DNA of 64,000 bases from Arthrobacter sp. 18067 (GTDB taxonomy: Bacteria; Actinomycetota; Actinomycetes; Actinomycetales; Micrococcaceae): positions 19,804-83,803 of the forward strand of contig NZ_CACSJJ010000024.1 in NCBI RefSeq assembly GCF_902706295.1, written 5' to 3'. Position 1 is the first letter of the stretch; each line of letters begins with the position of its first letter. Of this stretch, positions 17,678-25,799 are shown in pieces. The translations under genes were made by a program, and so were the position numbers. The notes beneath the pieces were generated by a model. The model made no database searches and had not been told where the DNA came from. It worked only from the letters and a program-made list of their open reading frames with translations.

Positions 17678-17696
17678 GCTCTCACCATATGAGAGC
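17678..17696. promoter_or_regulatory. Operator-like palindrome upstream of the IclR gene
   Basis: GCTCTCA-CCATA-TGAGAGC, a perfect 7-bp inverted repeat, ends 8 bases before the IclR start codon. The related sequence GTGAGAGC occurs about 90 bases upstream. The site could let the regulator repress itself and the divergent transporter. Confidence 0.5.
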
Positions 17697-17704
17697 ATCG
17701 AGCT

Positions 17705-18475
17705 ATGAGTGTGAAAGAGGACACAAAGACCGACATGGTCGGCAAGGCCTTGAGCCTGTTGGTATTGCTGGGCAATGAACCGCGTGGCGCCAGCGCGGCC
17801 GATCTGGCGAGGAGTGCCAGCCTGCCGTTCAGCACCACGTACCGCCTGCTGGGCTCGCTGACGCGCGACGGCTTTGTGGATTACGAGCCCGACGGGCGCC
17901 GATACCACCTGGGGTTGCGGGTCTTCCAACTCGGCCAGCGCGTATCCAATCACCACGGCTTCGCAGCCACTGCATTGCCGGTCTTGCAGCGCGTTACCGA
18001 GCGCACACATGAGGCCACCATCCTGTCCGTCCGCGACGGCAACCACCATCTGACGGTCAACAAAGTGGATGGCCCCAAGACCTTCCGCGTCACGAGCGAT
18101 CCCGGCCATCTGGGCGCACTGCATACGACGTCGGTTGGCAAAGCCATTGTGGCTTTCGAAGAAGAGATCGAGCGCAAGCGCCTCCTGGAGGAACTGCCGC
18201 TGGATCCACTCACGGAGCATTCCATCACTGACCGCGACAAGTTCCGGGCGGAAATCGAGCAGGTGCGCCGGCAAGGCTACGCGGTGATGGATGAGGAAAA
18301 CGAGATCGGCATGCGCGCTGTTGCTGTGCCGGTTCTGAACTCCCAGGGTCATGCCTTCGCCTCCGTGGCCGTCGCGGTGCCGGTCTTCCGCCTGACCCTG
18401 GAGGAGCTCATCGCCCACGTTCCCACTCTGCAGGAGGCCGCGGCTGAACTCGCGGCCCGTCTGCCCCAGCGTTGA
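17705..18475 (+). CDS. IclR-family regulator of the shikimate catabolic genes
   Basis: A 256-residue regulator with an N-terminal winged helix-turn-helix (about residues 10-70, with ASAADLARSASLPFSTTYRLL) and a C-terminal IclR effector domain (HTTSVGKAIVA, then GYAVMDEENEIGMRAVAVPV). It sits between the MHS transporter (divergent) and the aroE-quiC-pca genes (same strand), which it probably controls in response to shikimate, quinate or protocatechuate. Its stop codon shares a base with the 68-bp palindrome copy B, so its transcript probably ends there. Confidence 0.9.
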   Translation: MSVKEDTKTDMVGKALSLLVLLGNEPRGASAADLARSASLPFSTTYRLLGSLTRDGFVDYEPDGRRYHLGLRVFQLGQRVSNHHGFAATALPVLQRVTERTHEATILSVRDGNHHLTVNKVDGPKTFRVTSDPGHLGALHTTSVGKAIVAFEEEIERKRLLEELPLDPLTEHSITDRDKFRAEIEQVRRQGYAVMDEENEIGMRAVAVPVLNSQGHAFASVAVAVPVFRLTLEELIAHVPTLQEAAAELAARLPQR

Positions 18476-18542
18476 CCCAACTGAGTCGCAGTTAAAGCCG
18501 TTTTGGGGCCTCTAAACGGCTTTAACTGCTACTTAGTTGGGT
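18475..18542. repeat. 68-bp palindromic element, copy B
   Basis: Two 28-base arms (18475-18502 and 18515-18542) with 2 mismatches around TTGGGGCCTCTA. The ends read ACCCAACTGAGTCGCAG and its near-complement. It starts on the last base of the IclR stop codon. It is the same length as copies A and C, shares the outer arm, and differs inside. Confidence 0.85.
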
Positions 18543-18555
18543 GCGCTCTCAGCAA

Positions 18556-18574
18556 ATGTTCGTGATAAGAACAT
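18556..18574. promoter_or_regulatory. Operator-like palindrome upstream of the shikimate dehydrogenase operon
   Basis: ATGTTC-GTGATAA-GAACAT is a perfect 6-bp inverted repeat in an AT-rich stretch, about 105 bases before the aroE-like start. A further GAAC follows at 18588. It is a good candidate binding site for the IclR regulator. Confidence 0.45.
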
Positions 18575-18679
18575 GCGTGCGGAATATGAACACTTGTAGT
18601 AATCTAAATAACACCCGGTCAGGCGGCGCCCCAGAAAGCGCCAAGAAGCCCGCGGTGCTGAAGTCAAAGGAGCTTTAGG

Positions 18680-19594
18680 ATGAGCAACCGAGCCGAGTCC
18701 GTTCTGGTGGGCCTCATAGGCGAAGGCGTCATGCCCTCGCTCACGCCGCCCATGCACGAACGCGAAGCCGATGTGCAGGGCCTTCGCTTGCTGTACCGCC
18801 CCATCGACCTGCTGGAACTCGCGTTGCCGGCCACCGCCGTCGGGGATCTCCTGACCGCAGCGCAGCGCATGGGATTCAACGGACTGAACATCACCCACCC
18901 GTGCAAGCAGTTGGTGCTTGAGCACCTTGATGAAATTTCCGACGACGCCCGTCGCCTGGGTGCCGTCAATACAGTCCTCATCCAGGACGGTCGGTTCATC
19001 GGCCACAACACAGACTTCTCCGGCTTCGGCGCTGCGCTCGCCACCGGACTGCCGGACGCGAAGCTGGACCGCGTGGTCCAGCTCGGTGCAGGCGGTGCCG
19101 GCTCCGCCGTTGCGTACGCGCTGCTCAAGGCCGGCGTCAGCGCGCTGGACCTCGTGGACATGGACCCGGCCCGCGCCGCCGAACGTGCGTCCGAACTCGC
19201 TGAGCTCTTCCCGGAAGCCACCGTCACGCCCCGGAGCACCAACGAGCTGAGCCAGATCATGCCCCTCGCCGACGGTCTGGTGCACTGCACTCCCATAGGC
19301 ATGGCGGCCCACCCGGGCCTTCCCTTGGACATCGAACTGCTGGAACCGCGCCACTGGGTGGCCGACATCGTCTACCGCCCCATCGAAACGCAGCTGGTCC
19401 GCGAAGCACGCGCCAAGGGTTGCGACGTCCTCGACGGTGGTCGCATGGCAGTCGGCCAGGCGGCCGACGCGTTCCAGCTCATCACCGGACGCGAAGCCAA
19501 CCGCGAACGGATGCGGGCACACTTCCTGGAGTTGATCGCAGTGGAAGATGCGGCTGCCGGATTGGTCCCCGAGCTGACGAAGGCGGCCCACTGA
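18680..19594 (+). CDS. aroE: Shikimate dehydrogenase (catabolic type)
   Basis: A 304-residue NAD(P)-dependent enzyme that interconverts shikimate and 3-dehydroshikimate; some members also oxidise quinate. The substrate motif GFNGLNITHPCKQ with its catalytic lysine, the GHNTDFSGF aspartate segment and the nucleotide loop QLGAGGAGSAVAYALL are all present. AGGAGC precedes the start. Its stop overlaps the start of the 3-dehydroshikimate dehydratase gene (TGATG), so it acts in breakdown, feeding protocatechuate formation. A catabolic role is from context; it could serve biosynthesis as well. Confidence 0.9.
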   Translation: MSNRAESVLVGLIGEGVMPSLTPPMHEREADVQGLRLLYRPIDLLELALPATAVGDLLTAAQRMGFNGLNITHPCKQLVLEHLDEISDDARRLGAVNTVLIQDGRFIGHNTDFSGFGAALATGLPDAKLDRVVQLGAGGAGSAVAYALLKAGVSALDLVDMDPARAAERASELAELFPEATVTPRSTNELSQIMPLADGLVHCTPIGMAAHPGLPLDIELLEPRHWVADIVYRPIETQLVREARAKGCDVLDGGRMAVGQAADAFQLITGREANRERMRAHFLELIAVEDAAAGLVPELTKAAH

Positions 19595-21480
19595 TGCGCA
19601 CCGGAATCGCCACGGTCTGCCTGTCCGGCACGCTGAAGGAGAAGATGCAGGCCTGCGCGATTGCGGGTTTCGACGGCATCGAGATCTTCGAGCAAGACCT
19701 CGTCACGTCGCCGCACAGCCCGGAGGAAGTCCGGAAAATGGCCGCGGATTTGGGCTTGGGCCTGGATCTTTACCAGCCGTTCCGCGATTTCGATGGCGTC
19801 ACTCCGGACCTGCTTAAGGCCAACCTCAAGCGCGCCGAGGCCAAGTTCAACCTGATGGAACGCCTGGGCATGGACACCATCCTGGTCTGTTCCAACGTTG
19901 CCACGGCAACGATCGACGACGATGACCTCAGAGCCTCGCAGCTTGCTGAACTCGCCGAACTGGCGGGGGACCACGGCGTCAAGGTTGCCTACGAAGCCTT
20001 GGCCTGGGGCAAGTACGTCAACGACTACGAGCACGCCTACCGCCTGGTGGAGATGGTGGACCACCCCAACCTCGGCACGTGCCTGGACTCCTTCCACATC
20101 CTTTCCCGCGACTGGGACACGGCGCCGATCGAGCAGATCAACGCGGAGAAGATCTTCTTCGTCCAGGTCGCCGACGCCCCCAAGCTCTCCATGGACGTGC
20201 TGTCCTGGAGCCGCCACTACCGGGTGTTCCCGGGCGAAGGCCAGTTCGAGCTCGCCAAGTTCATGGGCCACGTGGTCCGCGCGGGCTACACAGGCCCGGT
20301 CTCCTTGGAAGTTTTCAACGATGTCTTCCGTCAGTCGGACACCGAGCGCACGGCCGTCGACGCCATGCGTTCCCTGATCTGGCTTGAAGAGCAGAGCGCC
20401 AAATGGCTCGCCAGCACCTCTGTGGAAGCCGGAACAGAAACCGCAGCCGGCAACGGAAGCGCGTCCCGCCGTCGTTATCCCATGGAACTGGCCACGCTGC
20501 CCAAGGTGAACGAACCCGCCGGCTTCAACTTCGCCGAGGTCAAGGCTGACGACACCGTGCAGCTTGAGAAATTGCTCGGCCAGCTCGGGTTCGGGTTCGA
20601 GGGCCGCCACCGCACCAAGGACGTCCAGCTGTGGACCATGGGCCAGGCCCGCGTGATCATCAACGAACAAGCGGCATCGCACGCGGAACCGGCTATCGCC
20701 GCCTTGGGGTTCGACGTCGATTCCCCCGTAATTGCCTCCGCTCGCGCCCAGCAACTCAAGGCGCCCGTGGTGGCCCGCAAAGTCCAGGCCGACGAGGAAG
20801 TCTTCCAAGGCATCTCAGCCCCGGACTCCACCGAGATCTTCCTCTGCCAGGGCAGCCCGGACGGCACCGCCGCGTGGACGCATGAGTTCGGCGAGGGCCT
20901 GGAACACTCCGCAGCACAACGGAACGCCGTCATCGACCACGTCAACCTTGCCCAGCCGTGGCAGCACTTCGACGAAGCTGTCCTCTTCTACACCAGCGCC
21001 TTGGCCTTGGAACCGCAGCCGTTCGCCGAGGTTCCAAGCCCCAGCGGACTGGTCCGCTCGCAGGTCATGGAGACCAGCAACGGTGCGGTCAGGCTGGTCC
21101 TGAACCTGGCGCCCGCCCAGCAAGCCCAGGAAACAGCCCGCAAAACGTACCAGGAACACATCGCCTTCGCCGTGGACGACCTCGTGGCTACGGCCCGGGC
21201 CGCGCGCGACCGTGGCCTTGAGTTCCTGCAGATTCCGGCCAACTATTACGAGGACCTGGACGCCCGGTTCGATCTTGAACCCGGCTTCCTGGGCACCCTC
21301 AAGGAGCTCAACCTCCTGTATGACCGGGACGCCAACGGCGAATTCCTCCACTTCTACACCGCCACCGTGGGCAGTGTGTTCTTCGAAATGGTGGAACGTC
21401 GGGGCAGCTATGACGGCTATGGGGCGCCCAACGCCCCGGTGCGCCACGCCGTCCAATACGACTCGCTCCATCGGGTGTAA
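19594..21480 (+). CDS. quiC: 3-dehydroshikimate dehydratase fused to an HPPD-like domain
   Basis: A 628-residue two-domain protein. Residues 1-275 form a xylose-isomerase-like TIM barrel (MRTGIATVCLSGTLKEKMQA, then VSLEVFNDVFRQ), which turns 3-dehydroshikimate into protocatechuate. Residues about 295-620 resemble 4-hydroxyphenylpyruvate dioxygenase, with the VDHVNLAQPW and EHIAFAVDDL vicinal-oxygen-chelate motifs. This fused form is known in pseudomonads (QuiC1 type); the role of the second domain is unclear. I use the ATG at 19594, which overlaps the aroE stop by one base. The product is the substrate of the downstream pcaHG pair. Confidence 0.9.
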   Translation: MRTGIATVCLSGTLKEKMQACAIAGFDGIEIFEQDLVTSPHSPEEVRKMAADLGLGLDLYQPFRDFDGVTPDLLKANLKRAEAKFNLMERLGMDTILVCSNVATATIDDDDLRASQLAELAELAGDHGVKVAYEALAWGKYVNDYEHAYRLVEMVDHPNLGTCLDSFHILSRDWDTAPIEQINAEKIFFVQVADAPKLSMDVLSWSRHYRVFPGEGQFELAKFMGHVVRAGYTGPVSLEVFNDVFRQSDTERTAVDAMRSLIWLEEQSAKWLASTSVEAGTETAAGNGSASRRRYPMELATLPKVNEPAGFNFAEVKADDTVQLEKLLGQLGFGFEGRHRTKDVQLWTMGQARVIINEQAASHAEPAIAALGFDVDSPVIASARAQQLKAPVVARKVQADEEVFQGISAPDSTEIFLCQGSPDGTAAWTHEFGEGLEHSAAQRNAVIDHVNLAQPWQHFDEAVLFYTSALALEPQPFAEVPSPSGLVRSQVMETSNGAVRLVLNLAPAQQAQETARKTYQEHIAFAVDDLVATARAARDRGLEFLQIPANYYEDLDARFDLEPGFLGTLKELNLLYDRDANGEFLHFYTATVGSVFFEMVERRGSYDGYGAPNAPVRHAVQYDSLHRV

Positions 21481-21535
21481 ATCCACCGCCCCGTGCAACA
21501 GAACCAGAGAATCCATCAACCGAAAGGAGCCGGCC

Positions 21536-22405
21536 GTGCCGCAAGAACAGACAGCACAGGCGCTCGAATCCGAGGAACTCGTGCCAGCCGCTGAGCCTCA
21601 CGCCGCGCATGATTCCAAGAAAGTGGAAACCCAGGCGGATCTCAGCGCTGAGATCAAGGGCATCGGGGACCGCTACGCCGAGGCCCTGAAGAACGGCAAG
21701 GGTCCGGAGACCATGCCGCGCCTGGACTACTCGCCGTACCGCAGCAGCATCCTGCGCCACCCCACCAAGAGCCTGCACCACGCGGACCCGGAGACCATCG
21801 AGCTCTACTCGCCGGCATTCGGACACCAGGACGTGCACGCGCTGGAATCCGACCTGACCATCCAGCACAACGGGGAACCTCAGGGTGAGCGCATCATCGT
21901 CGCCGGCCGTGTCCTCGATGGCGACGGCCGCCCGGTGGCCGGTCAGCTCGTGGAGATCTGGCAGGCCAACGCATCGGGCCGCTACATCCACAAACGCGAC
22001 CAGCACCCCGCGCCGCTGGACCCGAACTTCACCGGCGTCGGCCGTTGCATCACCGGCGATGACGGCTCGTACAGCTTCACCACCATCAAACCGGGCGCGT
22101 ACCCGTGGAAGAACCACCTGAACGCCTGGCGCCCGGCGCACATCCACTTCTCCATGTTCGGTTCGGAGTTCACGCAGCGCATCGTCACCCAGATGTACTT
22201 CCCGGGCGACCAGCTCTTCCCCCTGGACCCCATCTACCAGTCCATCGTGGACCAGGACGCCCGTGACCGCCTGGTGGCGCAGTACGACCACGAGCTCACC
22301 AGCCCCGAATGGGCCCTCGGCTACAAGTGGGACATCATCCTGACAGGTTCCAAGCGGACCTGGACCGAAAACGAAGCATACGGCGACGCCGGGGACGAGG
22401 AGTAA
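21536..22405 (+). CDS. pcaH: Protocatechuate 3,4-dioxygenase beta subunit
   Basis: A 289-residue subunit of the ferric ring-cleaving dioxygenase that turns protocatechuate into 3-carboxy-cis,cis-muconate. All four iron ligands are identifiable: Tyr150 (GRYIHK), Tyr189 (GAYPW), His202 and His204 (AHIHFS), with the spacing of the Pseudomonas enzyme. The start is GTG at 21536 behind AAAGGAGC. The N-terminal 40 residues are longer than usual and low in complexity. It lies 4 bases before pcaG. Confidence 0.96.
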   Translation: MPQEQTAQALESEELVPAAEPHAAHDSKKVETQADLSAEIKGIGDRYAEALKNGKGPETMPRLDYSPYRSSILRHPTKSLHHADPETIELYSPAFGHQDVHALESDLTIQHNGEPQGERIIVAGRVLDGDGRPVAGQLVEIWQANASGRYIHKRDQHPAPLDPNFTGVGRCITGDDGSYSFTTIKPGAYPWKNHLNAWRPAHIHFSMFGSEFTQRIVTQMYFPGDQLFPLDPIYQSIVDQDARDRLVAQYDHELTSPEWALGYKWDIILTGSKRTWTENEAYGDAGDEE

Positions 22406-22409
22406 GCGC

Positions 22410-23030
22410 ATGAGCAAGCTGGCACCCACACCGGGCCAGACCGTAGGCCCCTTCTACGGCTACGCCCTTCCCTTTAACAAGGACAACGAACTCCTGGCAC
22501 CGGGCAGCCCCGGAAGCATCCGCCTCCAGGGCACCGTGTACGACGGCGCCGGAAACACCATTCCGGACGCCATCCTCGAGATCTGGCAGCCGGACTCCGA
22601 GGGCAACATCGTCCAGCGCACCGGCTCCCTGGTCCGCGACGGCTATACGTTCACCGGTTGGGGCCGCGGCTCCGTTGGCAACTCCGGCGTGTACACCTTC
22701 ACCACGGTCAACCCGGGCCCCACGGCGCCGGGAGCTGCGGCGTTCATCTCCGTGGCTGTGTTCGCCCGCGGCCTCATGAACCGCCTCTTCACCCGCGTGT
22801 ACCTGCCGGAAAATGAGGAAGCACTGGCGAACGATCCCCTGCTGAGCTCCTTGGATCCCGAGCGGCGCAAGACGCTGATCGCACGCCGCGACGCCGATGG
22901 CGGCCTCACCTGGGACATCCGCTTGCAGGGCGGCGACGAAACTGTGTTCCTGGATTTCCAGCAAGACGGTTCGCTCGACAACAGCGTCGGCAACAACGCA
23001 GGCAACCCCGTAAGGGAAAACCAGGCATGA
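22410..23030 (+). CDS. pcaG: Protocatechuate 3,4-dioxygenase alpha subunit
   Basis: A 206-residue partner of PcaH with the same intradiol-dioxygenase fold (PTPGQTVGPFYGYALP, then DAILEIWQPDSEG and YTFTTVNPG), lacking the iron ligands as usual for alpha subunits. Its last codons overlap the start of pcaB (ATGA), consistent with coupled translation. Confidence 0.95.
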   Translation: MSKLAPTPGQTVGPFYGYALPFNKDNELLAPGSPGSIRLQGTVYDGAGNTIPDAILEIWQPDSEGNIVQRTGSLVRDGYTFTGWGRGSVGNSGVYTFTTVNPGPTAPGAAAFISVAVFARGLMNRLFTRVYLPENEEALANDPLLSSLDPERRKTLIARRDADGGLTWDIRLQGGDETVFLDFQQDGSLDNSVGNNAGNPVRENQA

Positions 23031-24445
23031 CCGACGGCGACTTCGGCCTCCTTAGCCCCGTCTCGGCGTCGCCCGCTGTGGCGGCGCTGACGGGCGACCG
23101 TGCCGTGATCGCGGCAATTCTCGACGTCGAAGCCTCCTGGGCTGCCGTCCTCGAGGAGGTGGGGCTCGTTCCCGCCGGATCCGCCGCCGTGGTGGCCGAA
23201 GCCGCAGATGCCGGCTCATATGACGCAGCCGCCATTGCTGAACGCGCCCAAGGTGGCGCCAACCCGGTGATTCCCCTTCTCGGGGATCTCCGGGCCCGGG
23301 TGCAGTCCTTGGATTCTGCAGGAATCGCCGGCAAGGCAGTCCACACCTCGCTGACCAGCCAGGACGTCCTGGACTCCGCCCTCATGCTGCTCGCCAGCCG
23401 CACCATTGCTGCGCTGCTGGTTGACGTTAAGGGCACGACGACGGCGCTCGCTACCTTGGCGGAACAGCAAGCGGACACGCTGTGCGTGGGCAGGAGCCTG
23501 ACGCAGCATGCGCTTCCGTACACCTTCGGACTCAAGGCTGCGCAGTGGTTCCATGGTGTGGCCGCTGCGGCAGCCCGGTTGGAGTCCCTGGAGTTGCCGG
23601 TGCAGTTTGGCGGAGCGGGCGGAACGCTGGCTTCGGCAACGAAGCTGACCGCTGGTTCTGCCTCCACACCCTTCGACTTGGCTGATGCATTGGCTGCACA
23701 ACTGGGCCTTGCCCCAGCTGCCGCTCCCTGGCACACCAACCGCCTGGCGGTCACGGCCCTCGGCGATGGGCTCGCTGCCCTGATCGATTCCTTTGGCAAG
23801 ATCGCCGCCGACCTCCTGTTCTTGAGCCGCCCGGAAGTTGCCGAGCTCGGCGAACCGCTGGCCGCCGGACGCGGAGTTTCCTCGGCCATGCCGCAGAAGC
23901 AGAACCCCGTGCTGTCAGTTCTGGTCCGCAGCGCAGCATTGCAGGCGCCCGGACTCGCATCGCAACTGCACCTCGCGGCGGCAACCTTCAACGACGAGCG
24001 ACCCGACGGTGCCTGGCACAGCGAATGGCCGGCCCTGCGGCAGTTGCTCGCGTTGGCCCTGGGCGCGGCCGGGCACCTCCGCGAACTCGCAGAGGGCCTC
24101 CGTGTCTTCCCCGATGCGATGCGACGGAACCTGGAGATTTCGGGACCGCTGCTGCTCAGCGAAGGTGTGGCGGCCGCCGTCGCTCCACTCCTGGGCGAGG
24201 ACGGAAAGCAGAAGTTGCAGGCCGTCGTCGACGAAACCCTGAAGGCGCCCGCTGCGGAACAGTCCCGCATCTACACCAAGCTGCTGCGCGAAACCGTCCC
24301 TGCGGACAAGCTCCCGGACGCCGAACTCGAAGCACTCCTGGACCCGGCAAGCTACCTTGGCGAAGCCCGGGAGATCAGCCGACGCATCCTCGTCGCGTAC
24401 CCGCAATTCACCGGAACCTCAACGAAGGGAGCCACTCGTGGCTAA
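23027..24445 (+). CDS. pcaB: 3-carboxy-cis,cis-muconate cycloisomerase
   Basis: A 472-residue member of the fumarase/aspartase superfamily that closes carboxymuconate to 4-carboxymuconolactone. The superfamily signature SSAMPQKQNP is present near residue 285, and TSQDVLDSALM marks the other conserved region. Length is usual for the family. It overlaps pcaG at the start and the GTG of pcaD at the end. Confidence 0.95.
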   Translation: MTDGDFGLLSPVSASPAVAALTGDRAVIAAILDVEASWAAVLEEVGLVPAGSAAVVAEAADAGSYDAAAIAERAQGGANPVIPLLGDLRARVQSLDSAGIAGKAVHTSLTSQDVLDSALMLLASRTIAALLVDVKGTTTALATLAEQQADTLCVGRSLTQHALPYTFGLKAAQWFHGVAAAAARLESLELPVQFGGAGGTLASATKLTAGSASTPFDLADALAAQLGLAPAAAPWHTNRLAVTALGDGLAALIDSFGKIAADLLFLSRPEVAELGEPLAAGRGVSSAMPQKQNPVLSVLVRSAALQAPGLASQLHLAAATFNDERPDGAWHSEWPALRQLLALALGAAGHLRELAEGLRVFPDAMRRNLEISGPLLLSEGVAAAVAPLLGEDGKQKLQAVVDETLKAPAAEQSRIYTKLLRETVPADKLPDAELEALLDPASYLGEAREISRRILVAYPQFTGTSTKGATRG

Positions 24446-25241
24446 GCCAACTGTCAAGGCCGTGCTTCTCTCCCCGCAGTGCGAACTGGGAGCCAAACCG
24501 CTTCTGGTGGTGGGTCCGTCCCTGGGCACTTCCACCATTCTCTGGACCGAAACCGCTGCCCTCCTGGGTGACGATTACGACGTCATCGGCTGGGACCTCC
24601 CCGGCCACGGCATCTCGCCGACCACCACCGAAGGCTTCGATGTCGCGGAACTGGCGGACGCCGTCGTAGACCTCGTTGACTCCGTTAGCCCGGGCGCGAA
24701 CTTCCACTACGCGGGCGTCTCGCTGGGCGGGGCCACCGGCCTGCAGCTCGGTATCAAGCACGGCGACCGCCTCCGCAGCTTGTCCGTCCAGTGCAGCGGC
24801 GCCAAGCTCGGCACCCCCGAAGGCTGGTTGGAGCGTGCGGAAACCGTCCGCAAACTGGGAACTCCCGTGATGATTCAAGGTTCCGCGGAGCGTTGGTTCG
24901 GCCCGGGGTTCATGGACCGCCAGCCTGAGAGCAGCAGCCGCCTCCTGCATGCCCTCCGCGATGCCGACCGCTTTGGTTACTCATTCTGCTGCGAAGCCCT
25001 TGCCGCCTTCGACGTCCGCGAGCAGCTCGGCAGCATCACCGTCCCCACGCAGGTGATCGCCGGCGTCGAGGATTCCGTCGCGCCGCCGTCGGTCGCTGAA
25101 GAGACGGCCGCAGGCATTCGGGCGGGCGGTGGATTCGCCGCGGTGGAAACGCTCGACGGCGTAGGTCACCTCGCCCCCGCAGAGGCACCGGCCGCTGTGG
25201 CAGGGCTGATGCGCACTTTCATGAAGGAGAACGGACGATGA
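24438..25241 (+). CDS. pcaD: 3-oxoadipate enol-lactonase
   Basis: A 267-residue alpha/beta hydrolase that opens 3-oxoadipate enol-lactone. The nucleophile Ser95 lies in AGVSLGG, and His244 in GVGHLAP. The start is GTG at 24438, after a GAAGGGAG ribosome site, overlapping the pcaB stop by 8 bases. It is separate from pcaC here; many actinobacteria carry a fused pcaL instead. Confidence 0.92.
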   Translation: MAKPTVKAVLLSPQCELGAKPLLVVGPSLGTSTILWTETAALLGDDYDVIGWDLPGHGISPTTTEGFDVAELADAVVDLVDSVSPGANFHYAGVSLGGATGLQLGIKHGDRLRSLSVQCSGAKLGTPEGWLERAETVRKLGTPVMIQGSAERWFGPGFMDRQPESSSRLLHALRDADRFGYSFCCEALAAFDVREQLGSITVPTQVIAGVEDSVAPPSVAEETAAGIRAGGGFAAVETLDGVGHLAPAEAPAAVAGLMRTFMKENGR

Positions 25242-25699
25242 GCACTGCTTCCGAAGACAACGGCGCAGGACGGAATGGTGCCGTGCAGGCGAGTGCCACC
25301 GCCCAGGACATTTACGACGCCGGCATGGTGGTCCGCCGCGAAGTGCTCGGCGACGCGCACGTGGATCGGGCCAACGCCGCCAAGGATTCCTTTACCGAGG
25401 ACTACCAGGACATGATCACCAGGATCGCCTGGGGTGGCATCTGGACGCGGCCCGGCCTGAGCCGGCAGATGCGCTCCGCCGTCACCCTCACGGCACTGGT
25501 GGCGCACGGTCACTGGGAGGAGCTCGCCATGCACGTCCGGGCCGCCCTCAACAACGGCTTGAGCAGGGACGAAATCAAGGAAATCCTGCTGCAGACCGCT
25601 ATCTATTGCAGTGTTCCGTCGGCCAACTCGGCCTTCAAGACGGCACAAAAAGTATTCGCCGACATCGACGCGGCTTCCCCCTCCAACGAACCCAACTAG
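25238..25699 (+). CDS. pcaC: 4-carboxymuconolactone decarboxylase
   Basis: A 153-residue protein of the AhpD-like carboxymuconolactone decarboxylase family (RSAVTLTALVAHGHWEEL, then EILLQTAIYCSVPSA). It removes CO2 to give the enol-lactone used by PcaD. The start overlaps the pcaD stop (ATGA). About 25 residues at the N-terminus are extra and disordered. It is the last gene before the 68-bp palindrome copy C. Confidence 0.94.
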   Translation: MSTASEDNGAGRNGAVQASATAQDIYDAGMVVRREVLGDAHVDRANAAKDSFTEDYQDMITRIAWGGIWTRPGLSRQMRSAVTLTALVAHGHWEELAMHVRAALNNGLSRDEIKEILLQTAIYCSVPSANSAFKTAQKVFADIDAASPSNEPN

Positions 25700-25710
25700 C
25701 CCCCACCGCC

Positions 25711-25778
25711 ACCCAACTGAGTAACAGCAAACGTCCCACTGAGGGCCCATAGCGACGTTTGCTGTTACTCAGTTGGGT
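25711..25778. repeat. 68-bp palindromic element, copy C
   Basis: Perfect 25-bp arms (25711-25735 and 25754-25778) enclose 18 bases. The ends are ACCCAACTGAGT; the interior (AACAGCAAACGTC) is unlike copies A and B. It lies between pcaC and pcaF, 22 bases before the pcaF start. A partial end, ACCCAACTAG, also spans the pcaC stop at 25690. It may cut or weaken read-through from pcaHGBDC into pcaFIJ. Confidence 0.88.
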
Positions 25779-25799
25779 AAAGAGAACGAAGGAAAACCC

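Noticed and set aside
25690..25698. ACCCAACTA resembling the end of the 68-bp palindrome
   Set aside because: Only one short arm, inside the last codons of pcaC; may be chance or a remnant, not enough to call a fourth copy.
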